A DNA stretch of 39,819 bases, from NCBI GenBank assembly GCA_902555055.1, contig CACDQN010000001.1, positions 1 through 39,819 on the forward strand, in the 5' to 3' direction. The DNA is from an uncultured Candidatus Actinomarina sp. Its GTDB lineage: Bacteria > Actinomycetota > Acidimicrobiia > Actinomarinales > Actinomarinaceae. The translations under genes and the position numbers were made by a program. Below, in pieces: positions 8,507 to 17,536 of this stretch (position 1 is its first letter; each line of letters starts with the position of its first letter). Under the pieces are notes generated by a model. It was not told the origin of the DNA. It was given only the letters and a program-made list of their open reading frames with translations, and did no database searches.

Positions 8507-9277
8507 TTATTGACCGAAGCGACGTTCTCTTTGGGAGTATTCTCTCAGGCAACGAAGAAAATCTATTTTTCTAAATTCTGGCCAGTAAACATCTTGAAAA
8601 ATCACCTCAGAGTAAGCACTTTGCCATAATAAAAACCCTGACAACCTTGACTCTCCACTTGTTCTAATAATTAAATCAATATCTGGAGTTTCAGGAGAGT
8701 ATAAATGTTTTCGTAATTGTTCATCTGTTACGTTCTCAATTAATTCATCAAAATCATTGTGATCTTTTCTATTTTGATCAATCAATCCCTTAATGGCATC
8801 TAGAATTTCTTGTCGACCTCCATAACCCAAAGCAATTGTTAAAGTTTTTTGTCCTCCACCCCTAACTTCTTTGAGCTGTTTAATAGTTTCTTGTAAAAAA
8901 TCCGGTAAAAGGTCTGTGGATCCAATAAATTCAATTTTAAAGTTATCAACTACATCATCAATTAACAACTCTTCAAAGAGTTCATTGAGCACTTGAAAAT
9001 ATGGTTCAAGTTCTTCTGCTGGTCTAGATAAGTTTTCTCTTGATAAAAGCCAACTTGTGATGTAATTAATCCCTACTTCATCACACCATCCAATACACTC
9101 TTTAAGTCTTGTCATGCCGATTTTATATGAAACTTTAAAACTAAGTAATCCTTCTTTCCTTGCGTACCTTCTATGACCATCATGAATTAATCCGATGTGT
9201 TTAGGTAAGCTTTCGCTAAATAATTTATTACGTAAACGATTTTCATAAATTGAGTAAATTAATCTTGGAGAGGACAT
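8507..9277 (-). CDS. uppS: Cis-prenyltransferase (undecaprenyl diphosphate synthase family)
   Basis: IGLIHDGHRRYAR (variant of IMDGNxRWA), ALGYGGRQEI, DLIIRTSGESRLSGFLLWQSAYSE, RRFG C-terminus. Confidence 0.88.
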   Translation of the reverse strand: MSSPRLIYSIYENRLRNKLFSESLPKHIGLIHDGHRRYARKEGLLSFKVSYKIGMTRLKECIGWCDEVGINYITSWLLSRENLSRPAEELEPYFQVLNELFEELLIDDVVDNFKIEFIGSTDLLPDFLQETIKQLKEVRGGGQKTLTIALGYGGRQEILDAIKGLIDQNRKDHNDFDELIENVTDEQLRKHLYSPETPDIDLIIRTSGESRLSGFLLWQSAYSEVIFQDVYWPEFRKIDFLRCLREYSQRERRFGQ

Positions 9278-9280
9278 TTT

Positions 9281-10702
9281 TTAAGCTGTAGCTGCTTCTA
9301 TTTCTTCAATTGTTTTTGGAGCATTTTTTGTGAGGTTCATCGGTCCATTGTTTGTACAAACTATATCATCTTCAATTCTCACACCGATACCCAAGAGGTC
9401 TTTAGGGATCTCATGTTTTACGGTTTTAGCATTCATCATTTCTTCTTTTTCTAGTTTTGTAGCTTTCTCCATCCCCATAATTTTTCTACGTTCTCTAATT
9501 TCATTTGGATCTCGTTCAAGTAAAGGAAATTCTATAACGGGCTTTGTTGGTCTTACGTAGATTCCTGGCTCTATAGTTGTAACCATTCCATGCTCAAATG
9601 CTCTTGGTTGTCCATTCACTTCGTTACTTCCAGCATCATGAACATCAAGGCCTAGCCAGTGCCCTGTACCATGCATAAAGAATTCGAAAAAATGCATCAT
9701 TGAGATTGTTTCTTCTACGCCAAGTGGAACTAGTTTTAAATTAACCAATGATTCAGATAAAGTTTTTATAGTTTGTTGGTGTACTTCTTTCATGGAGTTG
9801 CCCACAACTACTCCTTCTACACCCTCATTTTGCACCCTTAACACTTCTTCATATACATCTTTTTGAGGTGATGTAAATTTTCCTGATATAGGAAAAGTAC
9901 GGGTTACATCAGAGGAGTACATTCCATACTCTGCTGCTGCATCAATTAGAAGTAGGTTTCCATCATCAAGTTGATCTCTATTTGTTGAGTAATGAAGTAT
10001 GCAGGCATTATGACCTCCGGCAACTATTGAGGGGTAGCCTAGTCTTTCTGCACCTCTGTCATAAAATATCTTTTCCATCTCTGCTCCAACTTGATACTCA
10101 TACATTCCAGTATTTGTAGTTTTCATTGCATGAATATGACCTTCGACGGTTATATCACAAGCTTTTGTTAGTAGCTCAATCTCTCCATCACTTTTAATTA
10201 ATCTAAGCTCTGAAACTAATGGTTGCAATGAGTGTAGTGTCGCGTTGCTAAAGTCAGCACCTCTTTGATCATAGGGGACTGCATGGGTAAGAATTTTCTT
10301 ATCATGTTTTTCAAAGTTGTTTGAAGAGTAGTCACAATAAATATCATTAAACCCTCTAAGCAAGTTAGGAAGTATTTTTTCGTAGTCTTGAAATGAATAA
10401 GCTTTTGAAGCGTCGTATTCATCAACTGCGCCAGATTGTCCTAAACGCTTTCCCTCCCATGTCTCCATTTCCTCATTTCTATCTTGAACAAACAAATGCA
10501 ACTCCGGCTTTGAGTCTTTAATGAGAATTACAGCGTGTGCATCTGGCTCTGGCCATTCTGTTAAATAGTAAAAATTTGAATCTTGACGAAATGGATACCA
10601 TGTATCATTGTTTCTATAAACTATTGACCCACTGTGGAGTAAGACAGCACCATTCTTTATTTTATCGGCTAAGCGTTGTCTGGAATTAATTGAATTATTC
10701 AT
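9281..10702 (-). CDS. pepP: Xaa-Pro aminopeptidase (aminopeptidase P)
   Basis: DAAAEYGMYSSDVTRTFP, HGTGHWLGLDVHD, TTIEPGIYV, metal-ligand motifs of M24B. Confidence 0.93.
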   Translation of the reverse strand: MNNSINSRQRLADKIKNGAVLLHSGSIVYRNNDTWYPFRQDSNFYYLTEWPEPDAHAVILIKDSKPELHLFVQDRNEEMETWEGKRLGQSGAVDEYDASKAYSFQDYEKILPNLLRGFNDIYCDYSSNNFEKHDKKILTHAVPYDQRGADFSNATLHSLQPLVSELRLIKSDGEIELLTKACDITVEGHIHAMKTTNTGMYEYQVGAEMEKIFYDRGAERLGYPSIVAGGHNACILHYSTNRDQLDDGNLLLIDAAAEYGMYSSDVTRTFPISGKFTSPQKDVYEEVLRVQNEGVEGVVVGNSMKEVHQQTIKTLSESLVNLKLVPLGVEETISMMHFFEFFMHGTGHWLGLDVHDAGSNEVNGQPRAFEHGMVTTIEPGIYVRPTKPVIEFPLLERDPNEIRERRKIMGMEKATKLEKEEMMNAKTVKHEIPKDLLGIGVRIEDDIVCTNNGPMNLTKNAPKTIEEIEAATA

Positions 10703-10747
10703 GTACAGATTAAGAATAATCTAGAGTTTATAGAAAATGCTAGTGTT

Positions 10748-11554
10748 TTATACAGAATTAAGAAATTTTTCTAAAACTTTAACCCATGTGTGCTCATTAT
10801 GTTCTCCACCAGATATCTCTAAAAAATTAGTTTTAATGTTTTGTGCTTGAATTGCTTTATTAACTTCACGAACTCCGGAAAGATAGAAACTATCGTTATT
10901 TGAAAAATCAAGATTCCATTCGGAAGGAAATATATTGCTTACGCTATCGCCAAAAACTCCACCCTCATTGGTACCAACAGAAAGGTTGCAAAATAAATTT
11001 TTATTTAAATTGTTTAAATCATTTATAAAATCAGGAAAACCAAACCAGAATGCGGGGGAAAAAGAAAAGACATTGTCAAAATAGGGAAACAAAATTGAGG
11101 TTTTTAATGACATCAAGCCTCCCATAGATGCTCCCATCACGATCTTTTTGACGGAATTAATGTCAACATCGTAATCAGAAAGTATCGAAGGTAGGTAAAT
11201 GTTTATCAATGAGTTTAAATGTTCTACAGCATGATTTATATTTTGCGTTCTTGGATATGGGTTGTATTGCTTTTTTCTACTTTTATTTGAAGTTACTCCA
11301 ACAACAAAATATCCATTCTGAGTCTGGTTTTCAATATTGCCTAAGACTTCTTCAAAATTAAAAGAGTACCCATAGGCACTTTTAGAGTTCAAAAATAAAT
11401 TTTCAGCATCAAATGAAAGAATTAGGTGAGTTATTCTTTTGAATTTGGGGTACCTTACAATAAGTTTATTCGTGTCTTCTAGGTTTATATCAACAACCGG
11501 TTGGCTTACGTGTATATTCTCGAAAGATTTTGAATAGTTGGAAAATATGAGCAT
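10748..11554 (-). CDS. Alpha/beta-hydrolase, esterase (Fes/IroE-like) family
   Basis: GASMGG nucleophile elbow, FSPAFWFG, GGEHNEHTWV catalytic His region. Confidence 0.75.
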   Translation of the reverse strand: MLIFSNYSKSFENIHVSQPVVDINLEDTNKLIVRYPKFKRITHLILSFDAENLFLNSKSAYGYSFNFEEVLGNIENQTQNGYFVVGVTSNKSRKKQYNPYPRTQNINHAVEHLNSLINIYLPSILSDYDVDINSVKKIVMGASMGGLMSLKTSILFPYFDNVFSFSPAFWFGFPDFINDLNNLNKNLFCNLSVGTNEGGVFGDSVSNIFPSEWNLDFSNNDSFYLSGVREVNKAIQAQNIKTNFLEISGGEHNEHTWVKVLEKFLNSV

Positions 11555-11557
11555 TGT

Positions 11558-12019
11558 TTACTGAAGATTATTATCAATAATTTCAGCAACTTCTTTTGCT
11601 TTGTTTTCGTTTGGAGTAATTATCAGAACTATATTATCGCCTGCAAGTGAAGCTATCACATCTTCTATATATAGGTTGTCTATTGACTCAGCGATAACCT
11701 GTGCGGCAGCAGTTGTTGTCTTGACAATAACCTGATTGGAAACTGCTTCAACACTAACTACAAAGTCTTGTAAAGCTTTTTTAGCAATCTTAAATTGAGC
11801 ACTGTTATCTTGATTTTTTGGTAGGAGGTAAACAAGCCTTCCGTTACTGAGTCTCTTTTTTACAGCACCTAGTTCACTCAAGTCTCTTGACAGTGTAGCT
11901 TGTGTAATTACTATTTCATTTTTTTTCAACATGCCTTTTAATTGGTTCTGAGATGAGACTTTTCCCGTATCAATAAAGTCGGCTATTAGTTTTTGTCTTT
12001 GAATTGTTGCTTTAGTCAT
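11558..12019 (-). CDS. argR: Arginine repressor ArgR
   Basis: MTKATIQRQKLIADFIDTGKVSSQNQL... ITQATLSRDLSELGAVK winged helix plus C-terminal oligomerisation domain; ORF track extends to 12055 via TTG. Confidence 0.9.
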   Translation of the reverse strand: MTKATIQRQKLIADFIDTGKVSSQNQLKGMLKKNEIVITQATLSRDLSELGAVKKRLSNGRLVYLLPKNQDNSAQFKIAKKALQDFVVSVEAVSNQVIVKTTTAAAQVIAESIDNLYIEDVIASLAGDNIVLIITPNENKAKEVAEIIDNNLQ

Positions 12020-12022
12020 ATT

Positions 12023-12052
12023 TATAAATATACATTTTTTTGTATATTTATA
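12023..12052. promoter_or_regulatory. Perfect 12-bp inverted repeat directly upstream of argR (possible ARG box/autoregulatory operator or 5' hairpin)
   Basis: TATAAATATACA-TTTTTT-TGTATATTTATA, ending 3 nt from the argR ATG. Confidence 0.6.
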
Positions 12053-12055
12053 CAA

Positions 12056-13429
12056 TCATAAATTTTTATAAATCTCTTTTGCAAGGTTTACTGCTTCTTC
12101 TTTACTAACCTCACCATCGTTAATTCTTTGTTCATACAAAGCTTTCATTATTATTCCCACTTTTGGACCTGGTTCAATATTAAAAATTTCCATAATTTCA
12201 TTTCCTGTTATTGGAGGTCTCATCTTTGACATTTCTTCTTTTTCTAGAACCTCGCTAATTCTTCTTTCCATTTCATCTAAATTATCATAAATCTCTTTTG
12301 CTTTGTTTTTATTCTTTGTGGTTACATCAGCTCTAACAAGATTGTTTAATTCTTTAAGAACATTTCCGGAATCAACTATATATCTTCTTACTGCCGAGTC
12401 TGTCCATCCCATTTTGAACGTGTGAGGCCTTAGGTGCAGTTCAACTAATAACGCTACATCTTTTATTGTTTTTTTATCATATTTTAAATCTTTTAAAATT
12501 CTCTTAGTCATTTTTGCTCCAACAACTTCATGGTGTCTGAAGTGTACTTTGCCATTTTCAATGCCCCTGGTTTTTGGTTTGGCAATATCGTGGAATAAAG
12601 CTCCTAGACGAGAAACTAGGTTAGGAGAAACTCCATCAACAACAGTTAGTGTGTGTTCGTAAACATCTTTATGGTGGTGTTTAGGATCAATCTCCATTTT
12701 AAGTTCATCTATTTCTGGTATTGTAAATGTACTTAACCCACTTTCTACAAACACCCTTATGCCATTTGATGGGTTTTTTCCTGTAAGAAGTTTTGAAAAT
12801 TCATCTCTAATTCTTTCCTTTGAAACAATCTTTATCCTCTCAACATTTTCCCTCATTGCATTATATGTTTCATCATCAGGAGCAAAGCCATGCGAACTAA
12901 CAAACCGACACAATCTCAACATACGTAATGGGTCGTCAGAAAAGGATATAACTGGATTGTCGGGTGTTGTTATCGTTCCGTTTGAGAGATCTTTTATACC
13001 TCCGTGGGGGTCAACTATTGTGTTGTCTGTAAGTGAAAAAGCAATAGCATTAATAGTGAAGTCTCTTCTAGATAGGTCTAAGGCTAGGTCAGAAACTGAT
13101 TCAATAGATGGATTTCTTGACGCTTTTTCATAAGTATCTTCTCTATAGGTAGTAATGTGTAATGAATTATTTTCTATTTGGAGTTCGATAGTTCCAAATG
13201 CTTTTCCTACTTCTGTAGTTTTATAACCACTGCTATTCAATAATTTTATAGATTCATCTGGGGAAGCATTAGTCGTAAAATCAAAATCTGAAGTTGGAAT
13301 CCCTAAAATCCCATCCCTTACTGCTCCTCCTACTAAATAAAATTCAAAATCATTTGAAGAATAAATATCAGAGATAGTTTTTAAATATTGATTATTATTT
13401 ATCAACTCTAATAATGTTCTTGGTACCAT
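12056..13429 (-). CDS. cca: CCA-adding tRNA nucleotidyltransferase with HD domain
   Basis: VGGAVRDGILG, DFDFTTNA, RRDFTINA, DDPLRMLRL, HDIAKP HD domain. Confidence 0.93.
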   Translation of the reverse strand: MVPRTLLELINNNQYLKTISDIYSSNDFEFYLVGGAVRDGILGIPTSDFDFTTNASPDESIKLLNSSGYKTTEVGKAFGTIELQIENNSLHITTYREDTYEKASRNPSIESVSDLALDLSRRDFTINAIAFSLTDNTIVDPHGGIKDLSNGTITTPDNPVISFSDDPLRMLRLCRFVSSHGFAPDDETYNAMRENVERIKIVSKERIRDEFSKLLTGKNPSNGIRVFVESGLSTFTIPEIDELKMEIDPKHHHKDVYEHTLTVVDGVSPNLVSRLGALFHDIAKPKTRGIENGKVHFRHHEVVGAKMTKRILKDLKYDKKTIKDVALLVELHLRPHTFKMGWTDSAVRRYIVDSGNVLKELNNLVRADVTTKNKNKAKEIYDNLDEMERRISEVLEKEEMSKMRPPITGNEIMEIFNIEPGPKVGIIMKALYEQRINDGEVSKEEAVNLAKEIYKNL

Positions 13430-13465
13430 ATTGATAGCTTAGAAGAAGTGGAGAGCAATATAAAT

Positions 13466-13891
13466 ATGAATTTGAAAGTAGACTTTGCAGCTGGAGGAAT
13501 TGTTCTAATTGATGAAAAAATTTTAATTGTTAAAAATAAAAAAGGGGATTCTTCTGGTGATCAAAAAAGTTGGTGGGGCTATCCAAAGGGCCATCTAGAA
13601 GAGGGTGAATCGCCCTCGGTCGCAGCTCTACGTGAAGTATTTGAAGAGACTGGTTTTGTAGTAGAACTAAAAAAGGAAAAACCAATTGCCGAATCACGAT
13701 ATGAAGTTAATTTACGTGGTGAAAGGGTAAATAAGACCGTGTGGTTTTATGAGATGGGTGTTGTAAAACCATTTGAAAATGAACCAGATGATGAAATTCT
13801 AGAAGTTGCTTTAGTTAATTATGAAGATGCTTTAAGTATGTTGACCCATGAAGAAGATAAAAAGATACTCAGTTATGTATTTAACAAATGA
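13466..13891 (+). CDS. NUDIX hydrolase
   Basis: Nudix box GHLEEGESPSVAALREVFEETGF; position next to cca is typical of Actinobacteria. ORF track extends to 13448. Confidence 0.9.
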   Translation: MNLKVDFAAGGIVLIDEKILIVKNKKGDSSGDQKSWWGYPKGHLEEGESPSVAALREVFEETGFVVELKKEKPIAESRYEVNLRGERVNKTVWFYEMGVVKPFENEPDDEILEVALVNYEDALSMLTHEEDKKILSYVFNK

Positions 13892-14573
13892 TAAACAACG
13901 ACATCGTCTTTTAATTGGTTCCTATAACACTCGGAAGTGGAATGACTATTCATCCTTAATTTACTTTGAAAAAATATACGGTGGTAAGCCACTATTAAGA
14001 AAAATAAAATCTATTGGTTTAGAAAATAATATAGAATTTCACTCAGCTATGGTTCAAGAAAATATGTCTGGACAATGGTTGTCATCTGGTTGGATAGAGT
14101 CAAGTAGGTTAAATGTTCTTTCGTTTGATTTACGAAAATACAAATATCAAGAAACAGAGAGTTTTCATGTAGAAGATTTTAATCAAAACTCCATAGATGG
14201 TTTACTACCCCTAGACCAACGTATTTTTGATGCGTACTGGCGTAATTCAAAAGCTGGATTTAGTGAAACAATTGAAAGCTGTAATCGTAATTATCTTTTT
14301 AAAAAGTATGTTGATAAAGAGTTGATTGGGTATGCAATTTTAGGATCAACTAGAAGTTTTTCATTTTTACAAAGATTTGGAATATCAAAAGATTATCAAA
14401 ATAGTGGTTATGGATCTTCACTTTTAAACGCTGTAGTAAACTTTGCAAAGAGTAAGAAGTTTGTCAACATTAGGCTTAATACACAGCCCAACAACACTGC
14501 AGCACAAAATCTTTATCTTAAAAAAGGCTTTAAATTAACAAATACTAATTATGTAATTTTTAGTTCAAGCTAG
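13875..14573 (+). CDS. GNAT-family N-acetyltransferase
   Basis: C-terminal GNAT core RFGISKDYQNSGYGSSLLNAVVNFA...NNTAAQNLYLKKGF. ORF track start 13848; MYLTNDKQ at 13875 more plausible. Confidence 0.8.
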   Translation: MYLTNDKQRHRLLIGSYNTRKWNDYSSLIYFEKIYGGKPLLRKIKSIGLENNIEFHSAMVQENMSGQWLSSGWIESSRLNVLSFDLRKYKYQETESFHVEDFNQNSIDGLLPLDQRIFDAYWRNSKAGFSETIESCNRNYLFKKYVDKELIGYAILGSTRSFSFLQRFGISKDYQNSGYGSSLLNAVVNFAKSKKFVNIRLNTQPNNTAAQNLYLKKGFKLTNTNYVIFSSS

Positions 14574-14622
14574 TTTAATTTAGAACTTCATTAATAATTT
14601 TAGGTCGCTTATTATAAACAAT

Positions 14623-14910
14623 ATGGAACAAGAAGACAGTTTTGTTGAATCGGTTGAAAGTTTAATTGAAACAATTAAAAGACTTATTGTAAAACCAGTA
14701 AAAAGAATAACGGGCTTTGCATCTGTTGGTTTTTTACTTGTGGTTCTTTTGATCTTGGCACTTATTTTTCTATTTATAGGAATCATTAAAATTATGCAAG
14801 GGATTGGTCTGTTGTTGGGAATAAATCCTACTGGCTTTGCTTTTGCCTCAATAGGACTACTCTTCTTAATTATGGCTTTAAGGAACTACTGGAGAAGAAG
14901 CAATGGATGA
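14623..14910 (+). CDS. Small membrane protein, two TM segments
   Basis: VGFLLVVLLILALIFLFIGIIKI and GFAFASIGLLFLIMALRNYW; overlaps trxB start. Confidence 0.65.
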   Translation: MEQEDSFVESVESLIETIKRLIVKPVKRITGFASVGFLLVVLLILALIFLFIGIIKIMQGIGLLLGINPTGFAFASIGLLFLIMALRNYWRRSNG

Positions 14911-15817
14911 TGTAGCAATAATTGGTTCAGGACCTGCTGGATATACAGCAGGAATATATGCTGGAAGAGCTAATCTACAACCCATTCTTTTCGAAGGTTT
15001 AGAATCTGGTGGACAACTTATGCTTACTACCGACGTAGAAAACTATCCAGGATTTGTTGATGGAATCATGGGTCCTGAACTCATGCAAGTATTTAAAGGT
15101 CAAGCAGAGAGATTTGGAACAACAATAAAAACAGAAATCATTGACACTATTGAGAATATAGATGGCGGTTTTAAATTAAAAAGTTCTAAAGGAGAGTATG
15201 AGTTTAAAACAGTAATTATTGCCTCTGGTGCATCTGCTAGGTGGTTGGGGGTTGATGGAGAAAAAGAACTTCAAGGATATGGAGTTTCTGCATGTGCTAC
15301 TTGTGACGGCTTCTTTTTCAAAGAGAAAGAAGTGGCTGTTATCGGTGGTGGAGACTCCGCAATGGAAGAGGCTCTATTTCTAACTAAGTTTGCAAATAAA
15401 GTTTACGTCATTCATAGGAGAGATCAATTTAGAGCTAGTCAAATTATGCAAGATAGGGTTTTAAATCATGAAAAAATAGAAGTTGTATGGAATAGTACGG
15501 TTGAAAAGATTAATGGTGAGGGAGCTGTGTCTTCTATTTTGATTAAAGATACAATCAATAGTTCTGAAAAAGAGTTAAATCTTGATGGGGTCTTTGTTGC
15601 AATAGGACACGATCCAAATGTTGGTTTTTTAGATGGTTTTATCGAACTTGATGATAAAGGGTATATTAAAACTGGCTTTACTACAGAAACAAGCACCTCT
15701 GTTCCGGGTGTTTTTGCCGCTGGGGATGTTGCAGATTCAATATACAGACAAGCTATAACTGCAGCTGGAACAGGCTGTCAAGCAGCAATAGATGCTGAGA
15801 GATGGCTTGAACACTAG
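14903..15817 (+). CDS. trxB: Thioredoxin-disulfide reductase
   Basis: GSGPAGYTAGIYAGRA, redox CATCDGFF, GGGDSAMEEA, VFAAGDVAD. Confidence 0.97.
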   Translation: MDDVAIIGSGPAGYTAGIYAGRANLQPILFEGLESGGQLMLTTDVENYPGFVDGIMGPELMQVFKGQAERFGTTIKTEIIDTIENIDGGFKLKSSKGEYEFKTVIIASGASARWLGVDGEKELQGYGVSACATCDGFFFKEKEVAVIGGGDSAMEEALFLTKFANKVYVIHRRDQFRASQIMQDRVLNHEKIEVVWNSTVEKINGEGAVSSILIKDTINSSEKELNLDGVFVAIGHDPNVGFLDGFIELDDKGYIKTGFTTETSTSVPGVFAAGDVADSIYRQAITAAGTGCQAAIDAERWLEH

Positions 15818-16745
15818 TTTGAATTTTTCTGAATATATTAAGTTATTAACTGAAACAGAAGCTGAAGATTTAAATATAAAACTAAACTCTTGTGGATATC
15901 AAAGCTCAGATAATCTTAATGACCTGCTGAATACTGTTGAGCTTTTTATTGAAGACCAAAATCTTTCAAAAGAAATAACTAAAGAAAATCTTTGGAATGA
16001 GCTATTGAATAATGGGTACGTCTTAGGAGATAGAATTCTGCAATTACAGAGCCCCACTCTTTATGGTGCAGATGTCGAAGAACTGCAGGAATATTTATCC
16101 CGATTGGGTTTCTTTTCTGATCCAATAAATTCAATCTTCAACAGTAATCTTGAAGTTTCTGTTAAGCAATTTCAAGAAAATCGTGGTCTTTCTGTAGATG
16201 GAGTTGTGGGGATGTATACTTCCATCGAAATTAGAAAGCTTTTAAGGCCAAATCTGGGGACATCCCTAAATGAAGCAGTGAAATCATTCAAAAGAGATTC
16301 AAACACAATCTCTATATGTTTTGATGTTGATAATATTGGAAACTACAAAGAACAAAATGATTTCTATCAAAAAATAAAAACTCATTGCACAGAAGTGGGG
16401 GTTTCTGTCTATTTTTCTTCTGAAGTCAATCAAGATAATAACGAAGAGAATGTGGTTGGTTATGTAAATAAATTAAATCCTTCTTTATTTCTGAAGTTTG
16501 CTTTTAAGGAATCTGGCTTAAGCATCAACTATTTTAAAGGAAAGCACTCATTAAGCATTATTGGTGAACAGCTTTCTAATACAATTGGGTTAGATAAAGA
16601 AATTACTTCACAGGGTAAGTCACTACCTATTCTTAAGAAGACAAAATCAGTAACTTTGATATTTAATGGCAATTTTTACCAATTTAATATTGAAGAGTTA
16701 ATTACAAAAATAGTGAATGAACTAAAAGATATTTACAAAAACTAA
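15792..16745 (+). CDS. CwlM-like protein: peptidoglycan-binding domain plus degenerate amidase_3-like domain
   Basis: VEELQEYLSRLGFFSDPINSIFNSNLEVSVKQFQENRGLSVDGVVGMYTSIEIRKL is a PG_binding_1 repeat; trxB-[this]-parB matches mycobacterial trx-cwlM-parB synteny. Confidence 0.7.
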   Translation: MLRDGLNTSLNFSEYIKLLTETEAEDLNIKLNSCGYQSSDNLNDLLNTVELFIEDQNLSKEITKENLWNELLNNGYVLGDRILQLQSPTLYGADVEELQEYLSRLGFFSDPINSIFNSNLEVSVKQFQENRGLSVDGVVGMYTSIEIRKLLRPNLGTSLNEAVKSFKRDSNTISICFDVDNIGNYKEQNDFYQKIKTHCTEVGVSVYFSSEVNQDNNEENVVGYVNKLNPSLFLKFAFKESGLSINYFKGKHSLSIIGEQLSNTIGLDKEITSQGKSLPILKKTKSVTLIFNGNFYQFNIEELITKIVNELKDIYKN

Positions 16746-17536
16746 CTCAATTTATTGATAAACGAATCTAGAGATTCTTTACTTTTTAAAACAAAACTTA
16801 TTTTTGTACTGTTTTTACTACGAATAAAATTTACTTTTGTACCTAATGAGTTCTCTAATATTTTTTTATAGTGTGCGTTTTGCTCATCAACATCTGATCC
16901 ATTTAGAGATCTTACTTTCTCCTCAACCTCTCTACTTGATAGACCAAGTTTTACAATATCCTCAAGTATCTTATCTTGTAAATTGTGTTCAAGAACTATA
17001 AGTGGTTTCACTTGTCCAAAAGTTACCCTGTTGCTAACGAGCTCCTCTTGAACTTTAGTGCTTAAATTTGAAATTCTTAGCATATTTGAAATATGGGGAC
17101 GACTTTTTCCAACTAAGATGCCTATCTCTTCATTTGTAAGATTGTGTTTTTCTTTAAGATTTCTATATGCAAGAGCTTCTTCTATTGAATTAAGCTGGCT
17201 TCTCTGGATATTTTCAACAAGACCCAGGACAGCTGCGTCTCTTTTACTAACATCTTTAATAACACAAGGTACAAACTTTAAACCGGCTATTTTTGAAGCC
17301 CTAAGTCTTCTTTCACCCGCTATTAGTTCGTATTGGTTATTGCCAGTTTTTTGAATAATTAAAGGCTGTAAAATTCCGTTTTTCATAATGGAGTTTTTTA
17401 ATTCTTGAATTTTTGTATTGTCGAATTTTTTTCTTGCCTGGCTTGTACTTTCTTTAATTAGCGTAAGATCAATATTTTCAACTTTAAACTCTCTAGTTTC
17501 AACATCTGGCAATAAATCGCTTAATGACCTTTTCAT
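16742..17536 (-). CDS. parB: Chromosome-partitioning protein ParB
   Basis: YELIAGERRLRASKIAGL, GLVENIQRSQLNSIEEA, HTH VGKSRPHISNMLRI. Confidence 0.96.
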   Translation of the reverse strand: MKRSLSDLLPDVETREFKVENIDLTLIKESTSQARKKFDNTKIQELKNSIMKNGILQPLIIQKTGNNQYELIAGERRLRASKIAGLKFVPCVIKDVSKRDAAVLGLVENIQRSQLNSIEEALAYRNLKEKHNLTNEEIGILVGKSRPHISNMLRISNLSTKVQEELVSNRVTFGQVKPLIVLEHNLQDKILEDIVKLGLSSREVEEKVRSLNGSDVDEQNAHYKKILENSLGTKVNFIRSKNSTKISFVLKSKESLDSFINKLS

